Shown here: piece after piece, positions 1 through 11,489 of the stretch
Position numbering within the stretch: position 1 is the first letter of the stretch
Layout of the letters: each line of letters opens with the position of its first letter
Assembly (NCBI RefSeq): GCF_019175285.1
Contig: NC_056523.1
Coordinates: forward strand, 186,571,894-186,635,893
Origin: Sceloporus undulatus
Lineage: Eukaryota; Chordata; Lepidosauria; Squamata; Phrynosomatidae
Length of the DNA stretch: 64,000 bases
Direction: 5' to 3'
The notes under the pieces: generated by a model
Seen by the model: the letters and a program-made list of their open reading frames with translations, nothing else
What the model was told of the DNA's origin: nothing
Database searches by the model: none
Position numbers and translations under genes: made by a program

Positions 1-54
1 TTCCGTTCTCATCACGTGATGAGAACGTTCTCAGAACCCAGTGCGATAATCTCC
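1..54. repeat. End of a TIR-type MITE, cut by the window edge
   Basis: Read on the minus strand the fragment starts GGAGATTATCGCACTGGG and contains repeated GAGAACGTT-like words and a small internal palindrome (CATCACGTGATG). The same GGAGATTAT(C/T)(A/G)CA terminus recurs at several other palindromic elements in the window, and the GAACGTT words recur in the large element at 26203-27551. The other end lies outside the window. Confidence 0.5.
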
Positions 55-665
55 ATATACACACTCTTGCCTGGCAGCTCTTTCAGAAATTACTATCAAG
101 GCAGGGGGAATGGGGCATCAGGATGGTGCTTCTTTTACAATCTTTCTGGGATGTAGTACAGTTTTTGCCCATATATAAGTCGATCTGTGATTTTAGGGTC
201 AAGATATGGGCATAAATTTTTTGACTTAGAGTTGACTATATATGGTATGTGGCTGGTTCTGTATTTACTGCCAATATACAAGTCTTATAATTGGGTATTT
301 AATAATGTAGCAGAAAATTCCTTCCTTCCTTCCTATCTTTCTTTTAAGTTATAAACTTAATAAACAAACAGTTGACCATCTTTTAGCATGTGGAGCTGGT
401 CTCCTCTTTGTTTGCTGCTTGGCTACTTGCTTTCAGTTCCTTACCTACCGTATATGTTTCTTTTAAGTTAGCCTAAAGCAGTGTCTATGTTTCCAGTTAG
501 GTCAGTACCCTCTATTCAGCAGTCACTATCCAAATATTTCTGGGAAGCTGAAGATGCTAGACATAAAAAAGATGATGTGTGCTCCTGTATCCCCTATTGG
601 ATATTCAGTATGGTCACCATGGTGACCAACCACTGGCATACAAGTAAGTTAAGAAGTACTCAGAG
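55..665. other. Intergenic, nothing recognised
   Basis: AT-rich sequence with short T/C runs. No coding similarity and no repeat family I can name. Confidence 0.5.
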
Positions 666-949
666 CCTTATCTCATGAGAGGGAAAAAAATCCAAAATGG
701 AGCAGGAGAGCAGTGGCTTTCTCTGAGCCTCTTCGCATGACATCATGGCACTTCTGTTCTCCTTCCTGAAGGAGACAGTCATCAAAGCATGCCTTTTATT
801 GAATGGATTTTTCCAGTGCAACGAAAGACGCGCTTTTATGACCGGCTCCCTTGGAAGGAGAATGGAAGTGCTACGATGTCATATGGAAAGGCACGGAGAA
901 AGCCACTGCTTTCCTGATCTGTTTTGGATTTCTTTGCTTGTGTTATAAG
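666..949. repeat. Palindromic (fold-back) MITE
   Basis: Two arms of about 115 bp are reverse complements with moderate divergence: the CCAAAATGGAGCAGGAGAGC side at 692 pairs with the region ending CTGATCTGTTTTGG near 927. The palindrome extends outward to GAGCCTTATCTCATG at the left and GTGTTATAAGGCTC at the right, a terminus that resembles the TTATCACA-type ends seen elsewhere. Non-coding, so presumably moved by a transposase in trans. Confidence 0.7.
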
Positions 950-2927
950 GCTCCCAGAGAGCAAAACTGCTAACCTCTGACCTCTGGCTGAGAAGAACAG
1001 AAACGAGAACAATAATTCTGAAATATCTCACAATATCTATATTGTTCAATTTGGATGTCCTCAACTTCAAAAGCTGTTGGGAATAAAAACAATAGTAATT
1101 GATGCAAGGAATAAAAGAAAGGTTACTAACTGAATAAACAAACCAATCAACCAGCAACCTAATTGGTGTACATCCCATTCATAATCATAGCTATAGAAAA
1201 TCTGCTGAATGAATGGACATTGAAGGTGCTGATGTCTCCTTTAACAATTTATTCATTAGGGTTCTAATTGGGACTAGCAACTGGATTTAAGCAATTATTG
1301 TCAAGCTGTTGACCTGAACAGCATAGAAAGGAATGTCATCAAAAGTTCTTTGGATATTGACCATAATGTGGTAAGTAAGTGGGCATGACTTCTTGCTAGT
1401 GTTCATCAAGCTTTTTTTTTTTCATCAAGCTTATAATATTTTATATTGCATTAATACTTTAGATGCTTGGTCACTTAGTGTGGCCAGTCTATAGCTAGGG
1501 TGGGTAACACATTAATTGCTTTTACCACACTAATTATGTGTTACTTGATTTACTTATTGCCTGGATTCCATGTTATCAGCAAAACATTTTGAATCCCCAG
1601 TATCATGGCTAATACACCCTGCATTTAATTTCACTGTGATTTCATTATTTTCAGTCCCCCCCCCCCGCCGCAAACAAAAACATGTCTTCTGACTATGAAC
1701 ATAAAATTCAAGATACTGTACTGCTTCAGCCATCTAAAGAAATGGTCTACAGTCCATAACAACTTGTGCTATAATGAACCAATTAGTTTTTAATAAGCTG
1801 TTTGAACTTTTTAAATGTTTGTTCTATCAGAGGGCAGTGGCAGGGAGCTGATAAATATCCCAAACAATTTTTGAGAAGATCAAACATCAAGAGGGTAGAG
1901 CGGTTAAGCAGAGCAAACAATGATCAGTACATTTCCTGGTAATGGGGAGGGGAAAACTGGTGAAATTGCAAGTGCTGGAGAAAGACAACACAAATCAATA
2001 AAAACCAAGGGCACAGTTTGGCCAGCCAGTTTGGAAGAGGGCAAGCTGTTCTGAATGCCAGTAATCTATGGGATGGAGATGATGGAGCTTCCCCTCAACA
2101 TCCCATACAAAGGTGTTTTGAAGCAAGTCAGGCCTTTTCCCATGGATCGGGACAAGGGAAAAGATTATACTCGGTTTGACATATCAATACTTGATGGAAA
2201 TTTCAGTTCCTAAAACTACATGTTTCATTTTTAATATCTTTTTTGCTTTCATACCCAGTGTAGAGTTGTCTGTCTCAACTTAACCTTGCTTTTCTGAGCA
2301 CAGTTTTGTCATAGTAGGCATTGACATACTGTATGGTTAAGTTCAGTGGGAGGAACTGAATATGTCTTTATTATGCTCCAAACTACCAAGCTCAGCAAAC
2401 AGTCCTGCTCAGGTTTGGGATTGCTCTTGCACCCAGAGACACAGGAAGATGGGGGCTATTTATCTCGCCATCCTGGCAGTGCCTTCTCTGGCTTGATTCA
2501 GCCTCTTTGACTAAGTCTTCATATGTGAAGAGGGGGGTTACATGTCATTAAGACAGAGATCAGAACCCATATACTAATATTTATTATATTTGATTACATT
2601 TCCCCCTAAAAAGAGAGAGATAATTTAAGACAGAATGTAAGGTACCATTTTAAAGTGAAACTTAAATCTCTTTCTCACTACGCAGTTATAGTGATATGAT
2701 TTAATTTTAACTGCCATGATAACAATCCTGTGTTTGACAGTGAAGGGAGGGGCATTTAGAATTATCTGCCTGAGAGCTCTTCTGACCAAACTACAAACTC
2801 CATCTGGTGTTCTTCTTGGCTGATCCCACTGGCTAGAGAAGGATTGTGTGTTTGGGTCTCTGTAGTTGTATGTTAGGGTCTTAGAAACTGCAAATGCCTC
2901 TTTAAAGGAACAACCTAGAATTGATCT
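950..2927. other. Intergenic, no gene recognised
   Basis: About 2 kb with no convincing reading frame. It holds a short poly-C/G run near 1657 and a T run near 1412. A weak resemblance to the TTTGACA/TTTAACTGCCATG palindromic family near 2690-2830 is too diverged to bound. Confidence 0.5.
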
Positions 2928-3061
2928 GTAGTTCTCAAACTTTGGTGCTCCATTAGTTTTGGATTTCAGCTTCCAGGATCCCCAGACAACTTAGCCAACA
3001 GTTAGGAATTATGGGACCCAAAGCCCAAATCATCTGGAGATCCAAAGGTCTAGAACCATCA
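2928..3061. repeat. Old hAT-like MITE remnant
   Basis: The ends read CTGTAGTTCTCAAACTTTGG and, in reverse complement at the right, CTGATGGTTCTAGACC. These resemble hAT non-autonomous elements with CAGTGGTTCTCAA-type termini. The internal part is a diverged palindrome. No 8-bp target duplication survives. Confidence 0.5.
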
Positions 3062-4019
3062 GCACTGAAGAATATAGTGCTGAGAGTGCTGAGGAGTGGA
3101 GATTTAATGGGATCCTAACACCTTGAAGAACTGCCAGGCCACCTGTCTCATATTTACCATTTCTGAACTTCATGTGAAGTCCAAGAATGAGTAAAGAGCA
3201 GGTTGAAGTGGGAAAACTTCAGATATGTTTTTCATACATATTACAGAAGAGAACCCCTTGGGAAGGAACAAATGCATTATCTCATCCTTGCCTCTGGGAA
3301 CACATTCTATGAATACCAGAATATTCCAGTGGTAATTCAATGGTACTGTGTAATTCACAGTACAAACTTTAAGGACTGAACTGTTGAAGCCCCAGAGGAA
3401 ATTGTGTACAACTAATCAGCTTCAGTGTGTCATACTCAGGTTAGATCTGACTCCAAAATATGTGGATGATTATAAAACCCCTGCACTAGAGCAGTATTTT
3501 CCTCCTAATAGGGTTCCTTCCTTTCTCAGCATGTAAATTTCTAATAACCCTAACTTGTCCTTTTCTGCATAGATTTAGCCTATCATCTCCCAGGACACTT
3601 GGAGGTAAGATCCAGTGGCATTCATTTTCTGCCAGTGCCATCCATGTATTGTTGTGGAACTAATAAGTTCTGGATATTTATGGGTTTTGGCTTCTCTGTT
3701 CCAGTTGAGGTTAGGGAATGGCAGAAACAAACCAGATCATGGATACGATCAGTAGGTAGAGATTATCATCACCAGAAGAAAAGGATTTGTATTGGGCATT
3801 ACCATCCTAACTAGGATCAGTGCCATGCTTTGCCAGCTACTCTTTGGTTTCAGAACTCTGATCTGTGATTTAGTCTAGTAATAGAGGCTGGAGACAGATT
3901 TATTTTATTTCTAAATAGCTTAAGGCACTTTAAAAGAATGATCACTGCTTGTGAAAACTTGCCCAGTTTCTCTTCTGCTAAACAAACAGAACAGATCATT
4001 ATTATTTGTTGCATTGAGT
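3062..4019. other. Intergenic, nothing recognised
   Basis: No gene-like frame or clear repeat. The short open frame at 3599-3814 has no recognisable family features. Confidence 0.45.
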
Positions 4020-4111
4020 TAATGCAAGAACAAAGGAAATATATGTACATGCCTCAGAAAGCAAAATTTCTCTTCACCCATAATTGTCCTCCATCTCTAA
4101 TCACCCTAAAG

Positions 4112-4322
4112 GCACCAGATACCATCTTAACTTGCGAGCTAAGCAGGATCAGCTCTGGTTAGTACTTGGATGAGAGACTGCCAATGAATACCAGGTGCTG
4201 TAGACTATATTTCAGAGGAAAAAACTCTCAAAACTACTTCTGAGTATTCCTTGAAAAACTGTATGAGAAACATGGGGTTGCAATAAGTTGACAGGCAGCT
4301 TGAAGGCACATCCACACACACA
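4112..4322 (+). repeat. 5S-rRNA-derived SINE
   Basis: The head reads AGCTAAGCAGG, TGGTTAGTACTTGGATGAG and AATACCAGGTGCTGTAG, which is the internal promoter region and 3' half of vertebrate 5S rRNA. It is followed by a body (ATTTCAGAGGAAAAAACTC) and a tail (GTTGACAGGCAGCTTGAAGGCA, then a CA run). The tail resembles the 3' end of BovB/RTE LINEs, which supports mobilisation by BovB. It is not a functional 5S gene: the first third is degenerate and a SINE body follows without a terminator. Confidence 0.85.
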
Positions 4323-5216
4323 CTTTTGAAATATATTTTAATCATCCAAGGAATTGGGAGTGGGCAAAGTTACCAATGGAATGCAAATCAATCCAACAGA
4401 AGAGTTCTGGATGCGAACTATTTTCAATGTTTCAATTTTGGCAACACTAGAAATTTGGGGAATGAAGGAAACTTTCATTTGGGTTGTGGATTTTTTATCT
4501 GAGGGACTAATGATTTAATTTTGCCTTCCTCTCATAGCTAAACCCTTGTAGTCACACCTTAAGCAGTCATTTATATTGTTCTGTTAGGCTTATGCTCAAT
4601 AAATATGAATATTAAATGTTGATGCATAAGGCAGGAAGCAGTCTGTTGCCAGAGGCTGCACAAATTGTTAAGAAGGCATACTGGACGGATAGAGCTGGTG
4701 GCCTGGACCCCTACCCATCTTGAAAAAAAGCTAAGCCTTATTCAAAAGTGCAATTTCTCTTCAACCCCCTCCCCTCCTGACAAGGAAATGATTTCATGGA
4801 TGAAAGCAATTAGTACTTACATATTTTGTCTATCTCCACTGAATGGAGACCTGCCAAATTGGCTCAGACTGGTACATCACCCATTGTGAGGTACTGTGTA
4901 TCTTCCAGAGATGGTGGTCAACCCTGTCTGGATTTGAAAGAGAATAAATGGCTACTTAACTGGCCTTGTCTTGTGTGTGCAGCTCCATAGTCTTCAACTG
5001 GAAAGGCCATCTAAGAGTAATTATCAGTGCCTAAAGGACATGTTCACGTCTGGCCTTTGCAAGCATGTTTTTTTGCTTTTTTGAATTTTTTTTGAACAAC
5101 ATTGATGTCACGTTTTCCCCAGCCAGAGGTGTTCACCTCACTTTAGGAGACAGCCCCCAAGTTGTTCAAGGAAGAAGTTAAATACAGAGACAGAAACAGA
5201 GTCTCTAAGTCCCTAT
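4323..5216. other. Intergenic, nothing recognised
   Basis: No coding or repeat identity. It lies inside the possible duplicated segment discussed with 14050-14930. Confidence 0.45.
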
Positions 5217-5434
5217 ACAGACAGGCCAAAATAAAGCTGCTTCAAGTCACTTTGGAGGTATGGTATTTCAATGATGCATGCATCCTAAGAGTCTGGAAGC
5301 TGCACCAAAGCTGCACTCCAGTTCTTAGGACTGGAGCGTGGCTTTAGTGAAGCTTCTGGACTCTTAGGACGCATGTATCATTTAAACAGCACACCTCCAA
5401 AGTGACTTGAAGCAGCTTTATTTTGGTCTGTCTT
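5217..5434. repeat. Palindromic MITE, about 104-bp arms
   Basis: The left arm from ACAGACAGGCCAAAATAAAG pairs with the right arm ending CTTTATTTTGGTCTGTCTT. The centre is near 5326 with a loop of about 11 bases. The arms agree at about nine of ten positions. It is one of several different fold-back families in the window. Confidence 0.8.
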
Positions 5435-5589
5435 TATCAGGCCAAAGACATGCTTCCTATCCTTCTGCTGCTCCATTCTCCAATTATCAGACTCGTCTTC
5501 ATGTTGGAGGGTGAGAAAATCCATGTGTGTCATTTAGTCTATAATCCCTTAAATTTAGCTAAACTTCTCTAGCTCCCTTAGATTGGTCA

Positions 5590-5890
5590 ACAGTAGGGTG
5601 TCCACTCATGCCATCCCCTCTCCCCTTTTGAGAAACAGCTTTCACTGAGTATAGACCATAATATTGGTTTCTGCTACTATCTTTTTATGTCTTTTTAATC
5701 AAGAAATTATTATTTTTGCTACAAATTCAGCTTGTCTTCAACCTGATTTCTTCCCTTCTACCTCATTCTCACTTACAGTTACTCTGTTTAATTGTCCATT
5801 TAAAAAGCTTTCAGCCTGTGAAGTGCTGCAGAGAGTTAGTGCTTGGAGGAGCTTTCCCCCACAAACCAATAAACCTCTTGCACTGCTCTT
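5590..5890. repeat. Duplicated block, copy 1 (pair with 14650-14930)
   Basis: The block shares long similar stretches with 14650-14930, for example ACCTGATTTCTTCCCTTCTA and TACCTCATTCTCACTT, in the same order and orientation. Either a local segmental duplication or an unnamed dispersed repeat explains this. Confidence 0.65.
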
Positions 5891-7002
5891 CATAGTACTG
5901 TCCTAAGGTGTGGCTACAATATTTCCTTATGCACCCAAAAAAGGAAGATGCTTTCATGGGGAGAGGGGTTGCTGATACAGAAAACAGCAGAATTGGAAAT
6001 GCAGAAATATGGAAATACAGAATTGCAAAACATCAGAGGGAGAATGCACATACTAGTACACCAGGTTCTTTGCTCACCTTCATTCATGCAGAATTCACAT
6101 CAAACATGGAAGGAACATGCGCAAAGAGCAAAGGACAGACTTACCAGTAGGGAGTGAGCCAGTTGCCTCAGGTGGCAGACTGCCCTACACCACCAAAGCT
6201 AGCCTGCTGTCTTCAGCTGTGGTAGAGTCTCCCTACCATCCCAGTCCAATCATCAGTGTTTAAGCAAGATTTGTCTGCCAGTCTAGTTGAATTCTACAGG
6301 TGGAAAGAGAAGCTGTCATCTTGGCCTGTATTTCAAGAGGCAAAAATTGATAGTGCCAACCAGAGGTGAGTAGTCACTTCCATGTCACTGGGGGCAGTGA
6401 ATCCATTCCCTGTTTTATTCTGCATTTCAAAAGAGTTCTCCAAGGTACAGAACCAAGTTGTGGGATAGGTCTCAGCAACTTGGATAGTTCTTTCAGAGAG
6501 GATTCACCCCCCCCAATGGAATCATCCCCCTGAAATCGAATCATCACCTGATGATGATGCCTGACCTGCCAACAGAGTAGTGGAAGGCCAGGGTAGGAGG
6601 CAGAGTAGTTTACAACCACTCTTTCTGCTTCAGACCTTTCAAATGTATAGTTCACAGGTCTAAAGCATTCACACATTTGCATTCAAAGTGCCCTGAGTGG
6701 GGGCCAAGAGTGACAGATATAATTTTCCAGTTTATAGCACAACCATGGTCAAACATGTGTGTGTTAAAGTATGTAAACTTTAGTTTTCAACCAACACCAC
6801 CCTGTGCAGCAATGGAGATGGGTGCAAGATTAGCTGTGCAACTCACTATTTAGCTTGCAGTTGATATTGAGGCTCACCCACATCCTTTCTTTTTTATTCT
6901 TCTCTTTCCCTTCTGATTTGTTCTGCCCTTTGACCATTGCCTTTTCATTGCCTATACCATGGTCATGCTCTCCCATGCAGTTGTATTTCTTCCTGTCTTA
7001 TC
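5891..7002. other. 5' flank of the first OR gene
   Basis: No gene or named repeat is visible. It presumably holds the intron and upstream non-coding exon(s) of the OR at 7028, but I cannot place a promoter. Confidence 0.4.
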
Positions 7003-7011
7003 TTCTTTCAG
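6983..7011 (+). other. 3' splice acceptor of OR at 7028
   Basis: A pyrimidine tract ending TCTTCTTTCAG at 7011 leaves a 16-base 5' UTR before the ATG at 7028. This makes the in-frame ATG at 6959 intronic and decides the start. Confidence 0.75.
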
Positions 7012-7027
7012 GCAAGGGTTCAGGGGC

Positions 7028-7990
7028 ATGGTCTATGGTCCTTCTGTCAACCATACCATGGTGACTGAATTTATCCTGTTGGGATTCACCAGTCATCCGC
7101 AGTTGAGGCACATGCTGTTTGGACTCTTCCTGATGATGTATGCAGTGACATTGGTAGGCAATGGATTGATTATAGCTGTGGTGTGGGCTGATCCACTCCT
7201 CCACACACCCATGTATCTCTTCCTGGGAAGCCTTTCCTGTTCTGAGACAGCCTACACCTTGGTAGTGATACCAAGAATGCTTTGTGACCTGCTCGAACCC
7301 CATCAACCCCTTCCTTTGGCATCATGTGCCACACAAATGTTCTTCTTTGTGGCTTTAGGCGTAAGTGACTGCCTGCTATTGACAGCAATGGCATGGGACC
7401 GCTATGTGGCAATCTGTCACCCACTCCACTATGGGATCCTCATGAGTCAACATATCTGCTGGGGCCTTGTGGTAGGCTCCATCTGTGGTGGTTTCGCTGT
7501 TTCTTCCTTCCTCACTGGCATGATTTTCTCTTTGCCATTTTGTGCACCTAATCACATCCCACATTTCTTCTGTGACATCCCTCCTGTTCTGAGCCAGGTC
7601 TGCCCAGGCTATGGAATTATTGAAAGGACTGTTACAACCTTGGTTACCGTGATACTGGTTGTCCCCTTCTCCTTCATCATGTTGTCCTATGGGTGCATTT
7701 TAATGGCTTCTCTGCACATGAACTCAACCCAGGGCTGTCACAAGGCCTTCTCTACCTGTGGAGCTCACTTAACGGTGGTCTTTCTTCACTATGGCAGTGC
7801 CATCTTCTCATATACTAGGCTCAAAGGTAGCTATGGTGAAGGCAAGGACCATATCCTTGCAGTGTCTTACACTGTTCTGATTCCCATGCTGAACCCCTTA
7901 ATTTATACTCTCAGAAACAAAGAAGTCAAAGGAGCACTTAGGAAGATGTTGAACAGGGGTCTCCTTATTCAATGGCTGGGGGAAAACTGA
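7028..7990 (+). CDS. Olfactory receptor, class II, family-10-like
   Basis: Odorant-sensing GPCR, 320 aa, expected in the cilia membrane of olfactory neurons, signalling through G-olf. Residues counted from 7028: N-glycosylation site NHT at 8-10; TM1 with the canonical GN at 44-45; LHTPMY at 58-63; conserved extracellular Cys near 100; MAWDRYVAIC at 121-130 (Trp where Tyr is usual); FCDIPP at 181-186; KAFSTCGAHL at 239-248; and PMLNPLIY at 286-293, so the TM7 NPxxY motif is intact. The frame opens at 6959, but a splice acceptor at 7011 makes the ATG at 7028 the likely start, and 320 aa is a normal OR length. It faces opposite to the other three intact ORs and is more distant from them, with an OR10J/OR10H-like flavour (SETAYTLVVIPRML). 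No inactivating change seen. Confidence 0.93.
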   Translation: MVYGPSVNHTMVTEFILLGFTSHPQLRHMLFGLFLMMYAVTLVGNGLIIAVVWADPLLHTPMYLFLGSLSCSETAYTLVVIPRMLCDLLEPHQPLPLASCATQMFFFVALGVSDCLLLTAMAWDRYVAICHPLHYGILMSQHICWGLVVGSICGGFAVSSFLTGMIFSLPFCAPNHIPHFFCDIPPVLSQVCPGYGIIERTVTTLVTVILVVPFSFIMLSYGCILMASLHMNSTQGCHKAFSTCGAHLTVVFLHYGSAIFSYTRLKGSYGEGKDHILAVSYTVLIPMLNPLIYTLRNKEVKGALRKMLNRGLLIQWLGEN

Positions 7991-8156
7991 CTTCAGATAT
8001 AACCACAGAAGAAACATAATCTAATATTTGTTGATGTATGCACCATCAAAGATTGAGATGAGATTTCTTCCTTGGAGCAAAAAGGAGATTAGTTGTTGCA
8101 AGAGAACTCAAACAAGAGCCATTTTGTGTTTTCAGAGAACTGTCAAACTACTAGAT

Positions 8157-8539
8157 CAGGGGTAGGCAACCCTTTTGAGCCGGGGGCCGGGTTGCTGTCC
8201 CTCAAACAACTGGGGGGCCGAAGCCAAAAAATAAATATTTAAATAATTTTTTACAAATTAAATAAATAAATAAACCGGGACAAATGTAGGACAAAATTTT
8301 CAAATGGAGGGCACTTTTTAAATAAAAAATGAAGGACACGCGAAAACATTTGCTGATTTTTTAAAAAATGTTAAGATAAATGCATGTTTCTGAGGCTTCT
8401 ATAGACAATTGTCCCACCATGCCCCTCGTGCGAGATGCCAAAGGCCCCGGTGGCAATTGGCGGCAGGACCAGGCTGGGGCCGGTCCCAAGGCCTTGCCGG
8501 GCCGCATCCGGCCCACGGGCCGCAGGTTGCCTACCCCTG
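8157..8539. mobile_element. hAT-type MITE with perfect 8-bp TSD (copy 1)
   Basis: Terminal inverted repeats CAGGGGTAGGCAACC and GGTTGCCTACCCCTG are bounded by identical 8-bp duplications TACTAGAT (8149-8156 and 8540-8547). This is the hAT signature. Length is 383 bp and it is non-coding. A sister copy lies at 52696-53128. Confidence 0.92.
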
Positions 8540-8739
8540 TACTAGATGGACTTAAACAGCTACTTCTTATTGCACAATTTAGCAGGCATATTGGGAGATA
8601 TACAATGTTCATCTGAAGGATTATAGCATCATCACTCTGTAACTACATGAGTATAGATTTATCCCACACAAGCACAAAGTAGCACAAAGTAAGATCTTGA
8701 GTAACTGGTTTAATGCTTTTGATGTGCTTAAATTATTTA

Positions 8740-8832
8740 TTTTGTATTGTTTTAAACTGCCATACTACTTTTACCTGTAACCACTCTGGGATTGTCAAAA
8801 TAGGAGTGGATATAAATATTTTAATAAATGAC
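8740..8832 (+). mobile_element. L2-type LINE 3' end
   Basis: It reads like the L2 3' terminus (CTGTAACCACTCTGGGATTG, then ATAAATATTTTAATAAATG). Fragment only. Confidence 0.5.
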
Positions 8833-8866
8833 TATTAAGAATAGAATTAATTTCTATATAAGAAAG

Positions 8867-9106
8867 TTTGTTGTTGTGTGCCTTTAAGTTGTTTCCATCT
8901 TATGGTGACTCTTAGGCAAACCTATCATGAGGGATATTTAGCAAGCATTATTCAGAGAGTGTTTGCCTTTGCCTTTGCTATCCTCTGAGGCTGAGAGTGT
9001 GTGATTTGCTCAAAGCCACCCAGTTGGTTTCCATGGTTAACGGGATTTGAACCCTTATTTCCAGAGTTGTAGTCCAACACTTAAACTACTCCATCACAGT
9101 GGCTTT
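8867..9106 (-). repeat. tRNA-derived SINE with BovB-type tail (Sauria-like)
   Basis: On the minus strand: tRNA-like head with B-box-like GTTCAAATCCC-type sequence, the GGGTGGCTTTGAGCAAATCA body, then the ATAAGATGGAAACAACTTAAAGG tail region ending in CAACAACAA. Nearly full length. Confidence 0.8.
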
Positions 9107-9312
9107 ATGGTTTCTTTTCTGACTAATGGCATTAAGATAAAGAGGATAAAAGCTCAAACCTTCACTGATTCCATCACTTCTGCATATTTACTGTTAACTG
9201 ATAACAGTAGGAAAGAGTGCATAATAAGTGAAAAAACACCAGTCTCTATTCTGACAATTTCCTTCCAACCAGCCTAGAGAAAATCCAGTTCACATCCTTA
9301 TTTCCCAAGCTG

Positions 9313-9890
9313 GAACATGGGGGTCAGGGCCTCACACATTAAAGATATCAACTTGTCCTTCTCAAAAAGTTTTTCCTTGTGGCCTCAAGTACATGAGCCT
9401 GATTGTCCCATAAGAAACAGTGACCACAGCAAGGTGAGAGTTACAGAGGGAGAAGACTTTCCTGTGACCCTGTGTTGAATGAATGTGCAGAACAGTCTGT
9501 CCTATACACTCATAAGCCATGACAACCAACTCAAAGTGTGGTATCAAGAGAAAGAATCTTCACACATGCATGAAGAAAACTCTGGTGTTGTGTGTCAGAG
9601 CAAGCCAGTTTGAGGAAGGGCTGCAACTCACAGCCCAAATTGATGATGTAATGGCCATAGAAACCAGTAGGCTGCAAGAGAAATGTGACTAGTGTTGCCA
9701 GGAAGGCAAGGACCAAAGATGCCACCACTAGGTAAATGCAAAGTCTTCAGCTCATGATCTGCATATAGTATAAGGGCTGGCATACAGCTACCAGGCAGTC
9801 ATAAGCCACAATGGCTAGGATAACGTTCTCTGCTTAAACGAGCAATAGACCCATATACATCTGGAATGAAATTGTAGGCCGGTAAATGAA
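9313..9890 (-). pseudogene. Olfactory receptor pseudogene (inverted copy A)
   Basis: Minus-strand translation in pieces gives an AEN..VAYDCLVAVCQPLYYMQIMS stretch (TM3 and loop), FYGHYIINLGCELQPFLKLACSDTQ-like loop sequence, then HSTQGHRKVFSLCNSHLAVV and YLRPQGKTF. The order is that of an OR from TM3 to TM6. The Trp codon after QIMS is TGA, there is at least one frameshift in the TM5 region, and both ends are missing. The 5' side abuts a CR1 scrap at 9905. It shares the TGA and a frameshift with 11490-11785. Confidence 0.85.
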
Positions 9891-9904
9891 ACAGTTTATG
9901 AATT

Positions 9905-9945
9905 AGAATAATAGAATCATAGAGTTGGAAGAGACCAGAGATTCA
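9905..9945 (-). mobile_element. CR1 LINE 3'-end scrap
   Basis: AATAGAATCATAGAGTTGG followed by AAGAGACCA is the reverse complement of the CR1 3' terminus with its TGATTCTA units. Confidence 0.7.
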
Positions 9946-10794
9946 GTGTGAGAAAGAAGAAAGCCATGGACTAAAGATGGAAAGCTTAAATTCCTCCTCA
10001 AGGAATTCAGGAAAGAGTTTCATGGAAAAAGTAACATATGTTTCATGTGATAAAGTCATTCTAACATGCCCATGCCTAGAGAGAGAAGATGATGAATCTG
10101 ATCCCAACTGTTCCCTACTGGTTTGTGAACTAAATTACTCCTCATGTCTTTCTGAACAGATAAAGCCCAAAGGTGATTCAAAGACTGGCCTTTAATTGAG
10201 CCCCAAGGAACATTACTGTACATTAGCATTGTAGACTCAATGATTATATTTTTCTTCTTTCTACTGATGTTCAAAAAACAATATGAATGTAGGAGCACTA
10301 AAACTCCTGCCTATATACATTGGCATCATGGGTGTATGTGTGTGCGCGCACACCAGACAGGGCGACACTACAGAGGGGTGTTGCATTCAGTGAGGTGGTA
10401 CATCCAGAGGAACTGACACAGCTACTGTGTGAGTGAGGAAGGGTGCTTTCCCACTCACTCACCCACTCACTCACTCATTGGATCCTAAACGAGTCCTCCA
10501 GAAGCCACAGTTCTGTACCCCTCAGTACTGGTGGCTGCTAGGGTGGCAGTGCCTTCAGGATCCACGGCCAGGGTCCAGCATCCATGTCAGATCTTGAAGG
10601 CCTTTCCAGGGTGGGGGCAGCTGCATTCAGGATCAGACATGGCTGCTCAGAGAGCAGACACATCAGACCCTGAATTGGTGTCCTGGTGGCTTCAGAGCAC
10701 CCCTTCCTTAGCAGTGGTCTGGATGGTTGAGCGATTGGCTGGGGTGGGGGTGGGGTGGACAAGTCATTTCTTCCCCTCTCCACACTGACTGTAG
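9946..10794. other. Intergenic, nothing recognised
   Basis: It contains CACTCACTCACTC-type short repeats near 10450-10480. Open frames on both strands look like chance. Confidence 0.45.
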
Positions 10795-11345
10795 TGTCTT
10801 CAGTGCAGTTCCACAATGTTGGAATATTGGAATGTTCAATATCCTTAATGTATTGTCACTACATTGATGGATCTGTAAGTGCAGTGTCACTGCATTTTGA
10901 CATCGTTGGTGCAGTTCCAGTGCATTGTAGTATCAGCAATTGCATTAAGGGCTCAGTAGTGGAGTGTACTGCTGTCCTTAGTACAGTGCCACTGTGTTGT
11001 GGCATCCGCAATGCAGTACCACTTAGTGCAATGCCACTGTTTTGTGATGCCTGTAGTGCAATGGTATTGCATTGTGGGGTCAGTAGTGCAGTACCATTGC
11101 ATTGTTGTGCTTAGTACGATGCCACACTGTTGTGGTGCCACTGTGTTGGGCTGTCCTTACTGCAGTGCCAATGCATTGTGTGGTCTGCAGTGCAGTGTCA
11201 CTGCATTGTGGGGTTTGCAGTGCAGTGTCACTGCATTATGGGGTTTGCAGTGTTGTAGTACTCTGTTGTAGTGTCCTTAGTGCAGGGCCACTGCATTGTG
11301 CTGTCTTTAGCACAGTGCAATGAGTTATGCTGTCTGTAGTACACT
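10795..11345. repeat. Degenerate minisatellite, about 30-bp and longer units
   Basis: Irregular repeats of the theme GCAGTGTCACTGCATTGTGG. The best two units (11189-11248) are 30 bp each and nearly identical; others are longer and diverged. Frames read through here are Cys/Val/His-rich artefacts. It sits between the two inverted OR pseudogene copies. Confidence 0.8.
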
Positions 11346-11489
11346 ACCGCTTCTTTGGGGTTTCCATAGTTTCACATAAAGGGTGATTTCTTGGATTGTA
11401 AATAAAAAATTAAAGGGGTCAAGAAGCCAAAAAAAAAAAAAAATGTTTTCCAAGCTGCAGCGAAAGATCATGACATCCCTAATACACTT

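Noticed and set aside
4112-4322. Functional 5S rRNA gene
   Set aside because: Only the middle and 3' part resemble 5S, the 5' third is degenerate, and a SINE body with BovB-like tail follows.
6959-7027. Upstream ATG for the first OR
   Set aside because: It precedes a strong splice acceptor and would add 23 residues unlike any OR N-terminus.
10755-11323. Cys/His/Val-rich overlapping frames
   Set aside because: Translation of the degenerate minisatellite; no start, splice or family support.
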